A DNA stretch of 17,059 nt from Cladosporium sp. IMV 00045 (GCA_001931905.2 MSJI02000584.1:1-17059); one strand, 5' to 3'; positions 1 through 10,800 are shown, numbered from the stretch's first letter. Numbers and translations are program-made. Notes: a model not told the origin generated them from the letters alone.

Positions 1-1134
1 TCAAGCAGCGGCTACCACCCTGGCGAGGGAAGCAAGAGCCCAGATAAGTTCAGCGGGCCTGGCTTTCTCGTCCTGTTCGCTCTGATCGGCACCGGCATGG
101 TCATCGCCTCCATCTGGTTCTTCTTCTGGGCCAAAAACGGCGGCTTCAAGTTCGGCGAGGATGACTGGGACGACTACAAATCAACCGTGCTCCGCCGCAA
201 AGGTCCCGACGGCAAAACCCTCAGTAACGCCACCAAGTCTACCAAGCTCGGCGGCGGCAGCGTCGTCCGCGGTCAGGACTACATGCGCGAGAAGTCCATG
301 GCATCGACCGTCGTCGGCCGCGACGAGAAGGGAAGAAAGGGCATCAGAGCCAAGCGTGGCTTCGCCAAAACTCACAGCGTCTGGGGCGATGACGACTACA
401 TGACCGAGTCCTGGGGCACCGACACGGTCTCCGACGGCATGACGGAAGTCAAGACCGACTACGGCGGCGCCGGCAACGACCACAGCAAGCGCTACCGCGA
501 CCGCGACATGCACCAGTACAAGCGCGAGAAACCCGCCCGCGTCGGCGGCCTCAACCGCGTCGCCGACGGCAGCCACTACGACCACACCAACAGCGAGCGC
601 AGCGACGCCTACACCGACACCTCCTCCAACTCCCACCGCCAAGAACGCCGCGGCGACCGTTCGACGAAAGACCACGTCCGCTCCGCGCACGAAGACGCCG
701 AGCGCCGCGCCAAAATCGAAGCCGCGAAAATGGAGCGTCGCTGGAAGCGCGAAGCCGAAGAAGCAGTCGCAGCGATCGCGCGGGAGAACGGCGAAGCGCC
801 TCCTCCGCCCAAACGCAGCTCCGCGCCCTCCAGCAAGCCCGCAGGGCACAAGCAGCGCCGCGACTCGCGCTCCAGCAGTCCCAAGAAACGCGACTTCTCC
901 TACAGCAAAGGCCCCGGCAGCGAGACGCTGAGCACCACTTCCTACACCGCTTCCAACTCCGACAACCGCACTGCGAGCTACTACGACGCTTATCGCCCGA
1001 AGAACTCCGTGCCCGCTTCTGATGGCTACGGCTCAGATGCGGGCGGCAGGAGGCCAAGGCAGAGCTCGCCGAGGAAGGGTGGGCGTAGGGAGGGGGGTTA
1101 CAGGAGGGCTGGTGCGGATAGTGATTTGGACTGA
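1..1134 (+). CDS. C-terminal part of a single-pass membrane protein with a long charged cytoplasmic tail (5' partial)
   Basis: The frame is open from base 1 to the TGA at 1132-1134 (377 codons), so the gene begins outside the window; the first internal ATG at 97 lies inside the membrane span and is not the start. Residues 1-20 of the visible part are Ser/Gly-rich. Residues about 21-44 form one strongly hydrophobic segment ending in WFFFWAK. About 330 hydrophilic residues follow, rich in Asp, Arg, Lys and Ser. The juxtamembrane stretch has an FGEDDWDDYKSTVLRRKGPDG core followed by LSNATKSTKLGGGS, which reads like a conserved block found in fungal proteins of unknown function. The tail contains an Arg/Glu-rich probable helix (about 230-265) and RS-type low complexity near the end. 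Inferred topology is lumenal or outside N-terminus with a cytoplasmic tail. The molecular role is not recognised. The gene converges on the oxygenase gene downstream. Confidence 0.8.
   Translation, partial: SSSGYHPGEGSKSPDKFSGPGFLVLFALIGTGMVIASIWFFFWAKNGGFKFGEDDWDDYKSTVLRRKGPDGKTLSNATKSTKLGGGSVVRGQDYMREKSMASTVVGRDEKGRKGIRAKRGFAKTHSVWGDDDYMTESWGTDTVSDGMTEVKTDYGGAGNDHSKRYRDRDMHQYKREKPARVGGLNRVADGSHYDHTNSERSDAYTDTSSNSHRQERRGDRSTKDHVRSAHEDAERRAKIEAAKMERRWKREAEEAVAAIARENGEAPPPPKRSSAPSSKPAGHKQRRDSRSSSPKKRDFSYSKGPGSETLSTTSYTASNSDNRTASYYDAYRPKNSVPASDGYGSDAGGRRPRQSSPRKGGRREGGYRRAGADSDLD
1077..1097 (+). repeat. G-run tract near the 3' end of the membrane-protein gene
   Basis: Four runs of three to six G in 21 bases on the coding strand, 35 bases before the stop codon, meet the G-quadruplex pattern and encode the Gly/Arg-rich tail. 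Confidence 0.55.
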
Positions 1135-1822
1135 AGGGCTTGTTGATGGACGATGAGGAAAAGGGAAGGAAGTAACTTTCCATGATGCGACAACGTTTTT
1201 TATAATTATCATGTTCCAGCGAGCAAATTGGCGACGATGGGTAAAAGGCGTTCACTTTTGGAGTTGGGGTCCTACTTTCATTGGCAGATGGGACGAATTG
1301 CATGGGAGAGACTAACAAGGGAAGACGAAGGTGACACATTCCTTTGCGAGATTGACGATGCCCGGTAGGGGGGAATTGTAGATAGGCAGACAAGACATCA
1401 CCACCAGTTTGAAAAATAGCAGGCATTACATATGACTACTTTTGGGCGATCCAATTCCCTTCCTTTCCTTGCTTCTTCCTTCACCTCCATGGTCGCGACA
1501 CGCGTTACATTGTCGTTCAGGGGCTGTCGACTTTTGTTCGATTGGACCGGATCACAGATGATGAATGGATCAATCAATAATCACTCTGCATACGTTGATC
1601 GAAAGATCAAAGCTGAGGAAAGGCTCGCTGAGTGCAGTAGAAGGATGTATGATTGAGACGCATCGTTGGGAAAAATCGAAAGCATTTCGACGGTTTGGCA
1701 TCAAGGAAGGAGAGATTTGCGTCGCACATCGATCAATGCCCTCCCTCCCCCTGTTCATCACTCTCCTCGCCAACGACAAAACAAGATCTCCACCCTCTCC
1801 TCAACCACCCAAAACCCTCCCA
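1135..1822. other. Intergenic region between two convergent genes
   Basis: This 688 bp gap must hold both 3' UTRs, since the + strand gene ends at 1134 and the - strand gene ends at 1823. It is AT-richer than the flanking coding DNA and has T-rich patches near 1197-1210. Short open frames cross it on both strands, but none shows a domain, coding-like composition or splice support. No tRNA boxes or transposon ends were seen. Confidence 0.6.
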
Positions 1823-3065
1823 CTAAATCCCCTTCGTAATGACCTCCTCCGCCAACCCCGCGAAATCCCTCCCCGTCTCCTCATCGACGCACACCCACAA
1901 ATTAGGCTGCGTGAAGACCGCCAACGTATTCCTCGCCACTTTCATACCCTCACTTTCAGGCCCGTCGACTTTCCCACCTCGCACGAAGTGCGGCACGGCT
2001 CTCAGCTTCCCCCGCGTGATCTGCTGCAGCGCCATGCCCGTCTGGAAGGCCAGGCTGTCGCGCGGGATGTGCACTTGCGTCGTGCGGCCGGCGCGGTCGC
2101 GGATCCAGAGGCCGGCTTTGGGGTCGGGGTGGGTGGGGAGTTCGGGGAGGGGGGAGGGGGTGGCGCTGTTGGAGTTGGTTTGTTGGGGTGGGTGCGCGGC
2201 TTCATCGATGAACATTTGGCTTGTGAGGCCGGTCAGGGCGCCCAGGTCGGTGTGCGTGGCGCACCAGTCGTCGTCGGGCTTGGTTGGGGAGGAGGAGGTG
2301 GTGGTGGCAGAGGTTTCAGGAGTGGCAGGCGCAGGAGGCGGAGGGAAGTAATGCAACAGCCTGGCCTTGGTACTGACGCTCGTCCTTACAATCTCCTCCA
2401 GCGTGCCTTCTTTATAGCCCTCCAACTTCGCCACGCCGTAGCGATCGCAGCTCCTCGCGACGAGCGCCGCGACGTCCACAATCAAGCGACACAAAGCCTC
2501 AAATTTCGCCTCGAAACCGGGCAGCACAGCCTCGCTGGGCCAGACGTTGGGCGTGACCATCTCGACGACGTGCGGGTAGAGTTCGCGCGCTTTGGCTTCC
2601 AGGGCCGCGTCGTGGATCGGGTTGGCGTAGTAGCTGCCCTTGAGCGTGTCGTAGCGGCCGTCCGCGAGCGTCTCCTTGCCGCACGACCAGCCGACGTTGT
2701 ATTTCGCTGAGGGGATTTCGAGTTTGGCTGTGGCGATTAGCTTTGTTCTATGTAGACATCACCAAACCCCTATTCTCCTGAGTTTGCGAAAAGATGGTTA
2801 GAAAGTAGGAAAAGCAGCAAAACTCACCCAACTCCTCCTCAGGCAGATTCGCCAAATACGAACTCAAACTCAGCACCTCCCTCCTGAGCTCTGCGAATTT
2901 CTCAGGCAAGTCCCTCACCAGAATGATTCCCAGGCTGTCCGGGCCGAAAGCGCGCTCCAGAGTGTCGAGAGACACGGTGCCGTCTTGCAGTTCCTGCAGG
3001 GAGACAGAGACGGCTTCGGGGAGGGCCTGTTGGGGGGCGTCCGTGGGGGTGGTGATGGAGCCCAT
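1823..3065 (-). CDS. Fe(II)/2-oxoglutarate-dependent oxygenase, isopenicillin-N-synthase-like fold
   Basis: There are two exons, 3065-2828 and 2727-1823, giving 380 residues. The 100 nt intron (2827-2728) has GTGAGT, CTAAC/CTAAT branch-like sites and CACAG; joining there restores EEELAKLEIPSAKYNVGWS without stops. Residues 40-72 resemble the N-terminal DIOX_N-type region. The iron-binding HxD is H238-T-D240, the distal His is H326 in GKLRAVPHFV, and the 2-oxoglutarate Arg is R345 in ARNTLAVF. All facial-triad residues are present, so the enzyme is probably active. It is a soluble enzyme expected to couple 2-oxoglutarate decarboxylation to oxidation of an unknown substrate. Two Pro/Ser/Thr-rich insertions, about 207-232 and 256-285, lie on either side of the HxD region, and the His-to-Arg spacing (19) is longer than the roughly 9-10 of isopenicillin N synthase. 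No biosynthetic neighbours are visible to suggest a substrate. The ATG at 3065 is the first in the exon. Confidence 0.82.
2120..2160 (+). repeat. Dense G-run tract, G-quadruplex-type, inside the oxygenase gene
   Basis: The + strand has seven runs of three or more G within 41 bases, separated by one to five bases. This satisfies the usual G3+N1-7 quadruplex pattern several times over. It lies on the template strand of the oxygenase gene and encodes the Pro/Ser-rich insertion after the HxD motif (Pro codons CCC and CCT). Confidence 0.7.
2728..2827 (-). other. Intron of the oxygenase gene
   Basis: A 100 nt phase-1 intron with a GTGAGT donor at 2827 and a CACAG acceptor ending at 2728. Unspliced reading ends at a stop soon after the donor. 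The upstream CAG and TAG acceptors near 2777 and 2748 would each bring an in-frame stop, so only this acceptor joins the two halves of the enzyme. Confidence 0.82.
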
Positions 3066-3849
3066 GGTGTTTTACCTTCTTTGAATTTTTTCTTGGGGTT
3101 CTTTAAGGATTCCTTCCCGTAAGGGGCTTTGGAGAATGATATTCTTTCCGAGTTCTTCTAACTCTCTGCGGTTTTATGCGTGAAAGCTAAACAGCAGCTC
3201 CCCCAGGTCCAGCGTAAGTGAAGTGAAGTTGCAGTAGCAGTGAAATCGAAAAGAGCCTTCGCCCTTCCTCACCTTGTCCCACACTCGCTAATCTTGTTTT
3301 TCTTTCGTCAAAAGACTCGATTCGTTTCTTCAGCTTGTTTCGCCTGGAGCAGTCGGTTCAATCTACCTCTTATCTACCTAGTTCATCAAAGAATTCCTAC
3401 TTAAACAATTCCCAAGACCGAGGTTGCCCCACGAAGCTGGGCCTCCACAAGCCGACACCCTTCGATAACGATCATCGGCCAGCTCCGACAGAGGCCCTCC
3501 TGCCATTCGTGGCGTGGGTGAACTGGCAAGATTTTACACAACACAACACAAGGAATACTGGACGATGTCAGTATATGAGTGAAGAAGAGATCAACTTTGG
3601 TATCTAGCAACAATATTACAAACGCCCCCTCTTGTTTCGAAACCCAAAAAACTCCCATGAAGCGCCGGGCCATATCCAAAATCCCAATTCCCAGTCCCAT
3701 CGTGCGAGGTCATCCTAACCAATCCCAATAAACACCCATCAGATAACCCCAAAAGATTAAGTGAAAAATCGTTTAAACAAAGCGCCATCGCTAAAAATCC
3801 AGACGAAAAGAAGAAAAAAAAATCCCAGATATTCCGCTCCTATCACGCA
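3066..3849. other. Intergenic: promoter of the oxygenase gene and 3' UTR of the sconB-like gene
   Basis: This 784 bp gap separates two genes that run the same way on the - strand. It must contain the sconB-like terminator side (near 3780-3849, A-rich on the + strand, with a run of eight or nine A around 3815) and the oxygenase promoter and leader (3066 upward). Open frames on both strands, up to 99 codons, have no recognisable content. No convincing TATA element or factor site was seen. Confidence 0.55.
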
Positions 3850-6168
3850 TCAACACTCCCTCGAATCCCCAAAAACCAGCATCCGCACCTCACAATCCTC
3901 ACTCCCACTCGCGAGCTTACTCTCACTCAACCAAGCACACGTGACAGGGCCCGCGTGGCCGGTAAAAGTGCGCTCGCATTTCCCCGTGCGCGGGTCCCAG
4001 ACTTTCATCATGCGGTCCTCGCTGCCGGAGATGAGGCGCAGGTGGTCGGCGGCCAGGGCCCAGATCCCCTCGACGTGGCCGAAGAACGTGCGCACGCAGG
4101 ATTGGGCGCGGGGCGTGTGCGAGTTGGTGAGCGGGTCGGTGGGGAGGACGATGAAGGAGTCGGAGGTGTCGTTTTCTTGCTCTTGCTCTGAGGCGGAGGG
4201 GTGGGGTTGTTGGTGGGTTTGGGAGTGTGGTTGTGGTTGGTGGATGTCCCAGAGGCGGATGGTGGAGTCGAGCGCGCCGGTGAACATGTATCGCGGCGGA
4301 GCGGGGCGGTCGGGCTCGTTGGGCCAGAAGGGAGTGTTGTGCAGGGGGTTGTCGTCGTGGTGGTGGGCGACGGAGCTGACGCTGCTGGCGTCGTCGTCTT
4401 TGTCGCCGGAGTGGAAGGAGTCGTGGTCGAGTTCGAATTCGGGAGGCATCAATTGCAATTGCTGGACTTGACCGACGTGGCCTTCGAAGATCTTCAGGCA
4501 TTCTTTGGTGTCCAGGTCCCAGAGTCTGACGGTCAGATCGTCTGAGGCGGAGAAGAGTGTGCGGGAGGCTTCGTCGAGCTTGATGCAATTGACCCAGTCG
4601 GTGTGTCCGCGTAGGAGGAAAGTCTGCTTGCTTTCAGAATCCCACACGCGAATAGTCTTGTCCATTGATCCGGTAGCGATGTAGCGACCGCTGAAGTTCA
4701 ATGTGATAATGCCTTGGGAGTGTGCACGCTCGAAGGTACGCTTGCACTGGCCGGTCCTCCAGTCCCAGAGACGAAGTGTGCCATCCAACCCTCCTGTCAT
4801 CAGACTCTGGTCGTCAAATTGCAAGCAACGAATGCCGGAAGTGTGGCCAGTGAGAGTTCGCAGCTCCTGTCCAGTCTCAATATCCCAGACTTTAGCTGTG
4901 CTATCGTACGATCCAGTAATGAGCACGTTGTCATCAAATTGAAGGCACATGACACCGTTGGTGTGGCCCTTGAAGACTTTGGTGCTGCATCGGCCGTATT
5001 TCCAGGCAGTGCCAACCTTGAAGCGGTCGCGGTAGACGTCCTTCCAAGGGCGCTTCTTAGGCGCAAAGTAATCGCTACCCTGGCTGCCTTCTCGCTCTGG
5101 AGCGACCGATTGGGTGCATTGGCGTTTGGAGAGCTCTGGCGAGAGGGATCCAAGGTCAAGAGCTCGCTTGCTGCCTGCCCTCGCTGAGCTACTCCCCTGT
5201 TGAGCTGACTCCGCAGGCACATGGTCAGGGACGGGTGTAAGCTGTGGTGACCATTCGTTCAAGCCGCGGCCAGTGGCCCGAAGTTGTATCTGTCTCTTCT
5301 CAATTCTCAATCTCTTGCGCTCGAGCAAAGGCAGACCCCAGCCGCACTTTGTGCATTTCCTATCGATGTGCTGTTCGCACATCTTGTGCCAAACAACGTC
5401 GTCGTCGGCCAATGTCCGCCATCGCTGGCTGACTTGTGATGCTTTGCAGAGGGAAGTGGTGTCGAGGTAGCAGAGGATCTTGAAACTGAGCTCTGCGGGT
5501 AGAGCGGCGAGGAAGTCGATCTTGATGAGGTCTCGTACGCTGGCGGCAACGTAAGAGAGTTGAGGGAAGCAGCACTGAGCGAGCACTCCTTGGAGCATCA
5601 AGTTACGATGCTTGGCCGGGGCGGCTGAAAAGAGCGACCAGACGTGCGAGATGGCCTGCTGGTCGGATTGTGACAGAGACGCAAGCTCATTCTGCAGCTG
5701 ATCCATGGAAGGCTCGTTGGCCTGGCGCCTGCACTTGAGATCAGGGCGATGTTTGTAGCAGAACTTGCTGTTGTGTTCGACTTGTGGCTCTTGTTCGGTT
5801 GAAGGCTGTTGAGCCACGCGAGCGTGACCGCCCACAGGGTTGTATTGCATGGGAATGTGTTCTGCTAGGAAAGGCGCGACAGTCTGCTCGGCCTGCTTTG
5901 AGCTGGCGGAGATGGAGATGCTGCGGTCTTTGGAGTCTTCCTGGTGGCGGTTGCGCAGCAGGCCGTGGTTGTGTTCGTGATGGTGGTCGTGGTGGTGCTC
6001 GTAAAAGTGCTCGTGTCGGAACTGTTGCTGGTAGCCGTGGTTATGGTCGTCGTCAGCGCCGGGAGTGGGCTGCTGGCGCATGGTATTGTGTGATATCGAG
6101 GTGGCCATGGCAGCGAGCGGATGGTTTGAGGTGGTAGGACGAGGGAGATTGCGGTTGGGTGATGCCAT
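3850..6168 (-). CDS. sconB: SconB/Met30-type F-box and WD40 protein, substrate receptor of an SCF ubiquitin ligase
   Basis: A single exon of 772 codons. ATG at 6168 (context GCAGCCATGG) is the first in frame, and a TAA lies five codons upstream of it. The family signature is clear: [13 protein letters not shown] (about 137-149), the [14 protein letters not shown] block (about 175-188), an F-box at about 220-264 ([19 protein letters not shown]), then [17 protein letters not shown] and [13 protein letters not shown], followed by seven WD40 blades from about 399 to 766. In Aspergillus (SconB), Neurospora (SCON2) and yeast (Met30) this protein binds Skp1 through the F-box and recruits the sulfur bZIP activator (MetR/CYS3/Met4) for ubiquitination when sulfur is plentiful. 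Oddities are a His-rich stretch at about 52-69, a roughly 45-residue acidic/His insert inside blade 5 (about 578-622), and a Gln/His/Ser insert between blades 5 and 6 (about 642-690). The protein is longer than the usual roughly 650-700 residues. The identification is strong by motif memory. Confidence 0.93.
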   Translation of the reverse strand: MASPNRNLPRPTTSNHPLAAMATSISHNTMRQQPTPGADDDHNHGYQQQFRHEHFYEHHHDHHHEHNHGLLRNRHQEDSKDRSISISASSKQAEQTVAPFLAEHIPMQYNPVGGHARVAQQPSTEQEPQVEHNSKFCYKHRPDLKCRRQANEPSMDQLQNELASLSQSDQQAISHVWSLFSAAPAKHRNLMLQGVLAQCCFPQLSYVAASVRDLIKIDFLAALPAELSFKILCYLDTTSLCKASQVSQRWRTLADDDVVWHKMCEQHIDRKCTKCGWGLPLLERKRLRIEKRQIQLRATGRGLNEWSPQLTPVPDHVPAESAQQGSSSARAGSKRALDLGSLSPELSKRQCTQSVAPEREGSQGSDYFAPKKRPWKDVYRDRFKVGTAWKYGRCSTKVFKGHTNGVMCLQFDDNVLITGSYDSTAKVWDIETGQELRTLTGHTSGIRCLQFDDQSLMTGGLDGTLRLWDWRTGQCKRTFERAHSQGIITLNFSGRYIATGSMDKTIRVWDSESKQTFLLRGHTDWVNCIKLDEASRTLFSASDDLTVRLWDLDTKECLKIFEGHVGQVQQLQLMPPEFELDHDSFHSGDKDDDASSVSSVAHHHDDNPLHNTPFWPNEPDRPAPPRYMFTGALDSTIRLWDIHQPQPHSQTHQQPHPSASEQEQENDTSDSFIVLPTDPLTNSHTPRAQSCVRTFFGHVEGIWALAADHLRLISGSEDRMMKVWDPRTGKCERTFTGHAGPVTCAWLSESKLASGSEDCEVRMLVFGDSREC

Positions 6169-7844
6169 GGCTGCGAGCAAGGTTTATGGCGAACAAGACA
6201 TGGGAAAGTGGCACAATCGAGGGTGCAAGTTGCGCAGTCCCGGTGATCGCGTGCTCCGGGGAGGGCGGTGCGAGGGAGTATGAATAGGCGCGGTGAGGAA
6301 GGTCGCCAGCGAAGGGCGGCAGAGATGGGGGAAGCGAAAGGGAGAACCGAGCGACCGGATCCGGAGTGCAGGCTCCTAGTGGAAGGGGAAATAGATGAGT
6401 CGAAGGAGTGTATTACGGTAGTTTGCTGTTGTTTGGAGGGACTGTGGGGGAAGAGGCGCGGTGGTGCAATCGCATACCGAATGTCGTGCTTTGCCTTGAT
6501 GGACAAGCCGAGAGGGCGTTGGTGATGGTGGCACCAGACGTTGCATGACTCGCGCGATTGCGTGCGAACAAAGAAAGGCGAGAAAAGGCTCTCGGCCTGT
6601 CCCCAAGCCTCTCGTCTCTCTTTGTCACGTCTTACTTGAGAGGAATGCGCTGATTGCTCCCATCACCACGCCCAGATGCATGTGCGTCCTGTGGCAGCAT
6701 GTGATATTTTACATGCTCTGCCTTATCTGCCACGACTTGTCAATCTATCATACGCTGCCTGCTTGCACATCATCGATCATATCTCACACCGCCAGCCAAC
6801 AACCGCAATAGGCAAATCCAAAGGGCTATCAGCGAACCATGCAAGTAGCCAAGTAGTGCGCAGAGTGGGAGAGGAGGGCACAGACGGGTGGCGCCGACTC
6901 CACGAGGCGAGCCCTGGTCCCGTATAGTTCCGCGCTACCGTCTTGATCGCCCGGTTTTAGTAAGGAATCTGCAATTTTTATAGACGCGACATCCGTCATC
7001 CGAGATGATGGAAACAACCGCAGCCGAGTCTGGCCTCCACATCAACGTCCTCTCGTCAATCACGCAATATGCTCAAATAGAGATCGAATGACTCTACGTT
7101 GCCACCTGCTATCTTATCGAGCTTATACACAACGCGTGTTACCAATCGACAAAATTAGGTGATTCGCACGCCATCCAGAATTTCCCCTTGCCGTCCCTTA
7201 CACCATCATTGCCATTCACCATGATGGTTTTCCAAGATATGCATTTTGACTCATGTCCAATTAGAAAGACTGAGCCGGAAAGGGATCATTCACCGAACAC
7301 ACCTGGCGCCACCTGAAGGCCATGGTAGATCGATCTGGGTAACCACATAATCTTTACTACAGGTTCATTGCGGTCTTTCACTTAGAGTACCTAGCAAGCA
7401 GCTCTACAGATCTTGAGCTATTATGCTGTCCTGGTCAGCCCAAGGCAAAAGGGAACATACATGTATATTTCCACTTGTACTGACGCTGCAATAACAGTAG
7501 TACAGGAGACATCGTAATTTACATCCATTATCCGTAATGTGTCTCGTTGACGCTCACTTTGATGGTTTGATGGATCTCACCTTGCAGCGAGTAGCTTGCG
7601 CTTGCCTTCTGTTTCTCCATCATCAACATGGCAGCTGCTCAAGAAGATCAACTTATCAAAGGTAGGCAAGAGCCATATACGCTCCTGATATCTTTAGTTA
7701 CCTTATCTGCCTCGCAATGTCGCGACCACTCACCCGGCCACCCACCCATCATCACACAGTCGCATGCGATAGACGTGTTTGGCCTACCAGCAACACTCCA
7801 CGCCTGAGAGCTCGTTCAACTAAACCACGCCCTGCCTCCATAGC
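6169..7844. other. 1.7 kb divergent intergenic region (sconB-like promoter and Ser-rich gene promoter)
   Basis: The sconB-like gene leaves to the left and the Ser-rich gene to the right, so both promoters lie here. Close to the sconB-like start (6169-6520) the DNA is GC-rich; 6950-7600 is AT-richer and looks non-coding. The longest open frames (85-88 codons) have no recognisable content. There is a 7-bp inverted repeat, AGCATGT at 6696-6702 and ACATGCT at 6711-6717. I found no full CYS3/MetR-type site (ATGRYRYCAT), only a TCACGT half at about 6615. No tRNA-like A/B boxes were seen. Confidence 0.5.
7628..7807 (+). promoter_or_regulatory. Candidate upstream ORF (59 codons) or leader mini-exon of the Ser-rich gene
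   Basis: An ATG in a very good fungal context (ATCAACATGGC) opens a 59-codon frame ending at TGA 7805-7807, 37 bases before the main ATG. After 11 codons there is a plausible donor, AAAG/GTAGGC, at 7662. A branch-like ACTAAA (about 7818) precedes TAG acceptors at 7843 and CAG at 7875. Splicing 7662-7875 would fuse the 11 codons in frame to the Ser-rich protein (phase 1), replacing its first residues; splicing to 7843 would not be in frame. Sequence alone cannot decide between a uORF, a coding mini-exon and chance. Confidence 0.3.
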
Positions 7845-10800
7845 ATGTTTTCCCGTTCAACCAATACCGCAACAGACCGTCTCCGCTGCGCCAGGTCGAC
7901 CACTTCTATGCAGGCAGCGGCCTCGCGTCAACGCTCATCGGCAACTTCAGATCCCATTGTCACTCGGCGCCATGCAGAAGTGGCTGCCACTCAAGCTTAT
8001 AGATCCATTCAACCAACCGAACCACCGACTTACTCTGACTACCGACCTGCTCCGCCCATGCTTCATCGGAAGAGGAGCCAGGTGACTGGCCGCTCTGAAG
8101 GTAGTCATCTCGAAGATGCTAGACTCGGTCGCCGACGATCGACAGCGAAGCGAGATGAGAACAAGAGCACGCCGTCAAGCCGTCGTGATACTCGTCTGAA
8201 TGGTCACTCCGCTGCAGCGAGGGAAAGTGGGAACTACAACAATCATGTCTCCACCCTCCAACCATCTGCGGATCGCAGAGCTGTTCAATCAAAACGCCTC
8301 ACATCAGCACCGAATGAATACAGCCAAAAGCCCCCACCCTCGTTCAGAAGCAGTAGCCCGCTCGCAAGCGGTACGTCTGTGACCTCTGGTCGCCATGTCT
8401 CTCAATTGGCCACCACACCCCGGTGCACCGAGAAAAGCTACGATGACGGCATCTCAATCACCTACAAAGAGCCACAACCCTATGCAGATAGGACGAAAGT
8501 GGAGTCCGATCTCCAGCGCCGCAGAGCATCTATTAGGGAGACGCAGACGGATGAAGAGATTGTTGCTTTAGCTCGGGGCCGGCGTCTTCAAGACTTTCAA
8601 CATCATAAGATCCGCGAGCGCAAGTCTTTCTTTGGCTCTTTTCAAAACTTACAGAGAAGAAATGTCACCGACAGACCTCCCGGCGGGATCACATACGATA
8701 GCTCGTTGCCGCCTTTCAACTATGCTGATAGCTCTCTGATTGCTCCTTTGCCACCGGCTCATGACATGGCACCTCAACTCACGGCTCCAGATCGAATGAC
8801 GAGGCTTGAAGGCAAGACGAGGATCTTCTCAGGCTCAGTCAAGGGTCAGTTCAAAAAGCTGCTGAGGAAAGCAACATGGATACCCAGCGAGGCACCACTC
8901 AGACAGGCAGAGGCGAAGATTCACGAGGACAGAGACGTCTCTTCCAATCTGCCGACATCATCAGTGCTTCATGATCCATTTGTCGTGCAAGACCCACAAG
9001 CGCCTCTGGGTCATAATACCGAAGCTCTGTTCTTGACGGGCAGTCTCGGCAGCAACTTGAGTGTGAGCGGCGATTCTGCAGCAGACAAGTCACGAGTGAC
9101 CAGCTGGACCAACTCCACTTCGGGTGGAACGATGAGCACGACTGCGAACACTGCTTCCACGAGCAATGCGGATGAACATGGCAGGCTGAAGAGAAGCAGC
9201 AGCCACTCGACACTTCGAAAGAAAGGATCCTTCTTCGGCCGCACTGTGCAAAATCGTCTTCGAAAATCAAGTCGCGCCGAGTTGCGGGAATCCGATGATA
9301 GTCAGGCCTTGTTCGCGGCTCTTCGAGAGCGAATCATGCCAAAGGAAGCAGCCCAAGAGGCAAGAGAACGTGCTGAAAGCGCTTCAAGTCACGTTTCACA
9401 GGCCTCCGGCCTATCGTCGCTACCTTCTCAGCAGCGCGCAGAGTCTCGTATATCTGCTAGGAATGTGATAGCATCCACTATCCGAACAGTTTCGCCAGAC
9501 CTTGATGACTTCAAGATGCAAACCATGTCGCCTGTGGTGGAAGCATCTCCAGAGCGAGTTATTCCAGGCAACGCCTCGGCAGATCATACACCTACTGCGA
9601 ATCATTACAAATCGAGACAACGACCAGCTCCTATCCAAGCTGCTCCACCGTCACCCGAACGCATCGCTCGACGCGTGAAGCAAAGCCAGACCCGGTGGCA
9701 AGGTACTTTGAACACCACATCGACTTCAGACCAGCAATTCGCCTCTGCATATGACGAAAACATCCCATACGAGCTGCCAAATCTGGCCCGCAAGCCTCTG
9801 CATGCGTTCAATGCAGACACGGACGGTCTGCCACAGCATGCAAAGATATCTCAACCCATCGACAGCAATCGTGAGAAACTTCTCTCCCCGAGTATCTACT
9901 CTCGAGCGACGAATGATATGTCACCACGGCCCAGCACTCCAGACGACGAGGGAATGATAGTCACCATCACCAGTCGAGAAGTCAAACGCTATGAGATCTC
10001 ACCTTCGAAGAAAGACTCTGCGGCAAATCAACGTCCCGTTCAAGCCAGCAACGAGTGGCGAAACTGGCTATCCGCAGAGATGGACAGCTTGACCGAGCCC
10101 GATCCCGTCGGCAACCTAGTTCTACCGCACGGCACCCATCCAGCGATAGCCACAAAACAAGCAGAGTCCTCCCGCGAGCGTGCCGGTAGTGGCTCACACG
10201 GACAGCGCTCAGACACACCAGCAAGCGATCAAGCATCCCGAAGCCGACGAGACAGTCGCCCACGAGCCAGCAGTCGGAGATCCAGCTACATGAACGAGAG
10301 ATATCCCATGGTGGATTCGACGGACAATCCCAGCCGCCAGAGCCACAGAGCCAACCGCAAGTTCTCGACAACCAGCACCGGAGGCGGAACTGACACGGAG
10401 CGCTCTTCACAACATCCGACCAGCGACGACAGAAAACGCAGCATTGAACAAACAAGAACGAGAACCAGGACACGCAGCCGTGCAGCCAGTCTTCCCAAGC
10501 GCCACTCCTTGGCCCATTTGGACGTTTCATCCCACTATCAAAACTCCAACACCAACTCAAACACGCTCACAATGTCCGGCGCCCTACAAGCGCAAGAACC
10601 CCCAGCATCAACGGAAACCACCATGGCAACAACGACAACAACAACCCCCCGCCACAAACACCGCTCCGCCTTCGACCTCCGCGCAAAATACAAATCCTCC
10701 AACACAAGCACCAGCCGACCCCTGGAAGTGCGCCGCAAAACCACCACGCCCACCATCGCAACCACCACACCATCCACATCAGCAACAGCAGCAGCAACGG

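Noticed and set aside
181..849. Long - strand open frame of 222 codons opposite the membrane-protein gene
   Set aside because: Composition is an antisense shadow of GC-rich codons (Ala/Val/Gly runs), with no motif; the + frame has the conserved block.
3938..3943. CACGTG E-box, the core recognised by Cbf1-type sulfur regulators
   Set aside because: It lies in the last WD40 blade coding sequence of the sconB-like gene, not in a promoter; one 6-mer is expected by chance.
3923..4588. 221-codon - strand frame inside the sconB-like gene
   Set aside because: Arg/Pro/His-rich out-of-frame shadow of WD40 coding sequence.
6696..6717. 7-bp inverted repeat AGCATGT / ACATGCT with an 8-base spacer
   Set aside because: Too short and isolated to support a terminator, element end or operator in a eukaryotic intergenic region.
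6169..7844. Possible tRNA or other small RNA gene in the largest gap
   Set aside because: No A-box and GGTTCGA-type B-box pair, cloverleaf or poly(T) end could be found by eye; tRNAscan-SE would settle it.
7717..8085. 122-codon + strand frame overlapping the start of the Ser-rich gene
   Set aside because: It overlaps the long frame for most of its length and lacks coding character; the 1123-codon frame explains the region.
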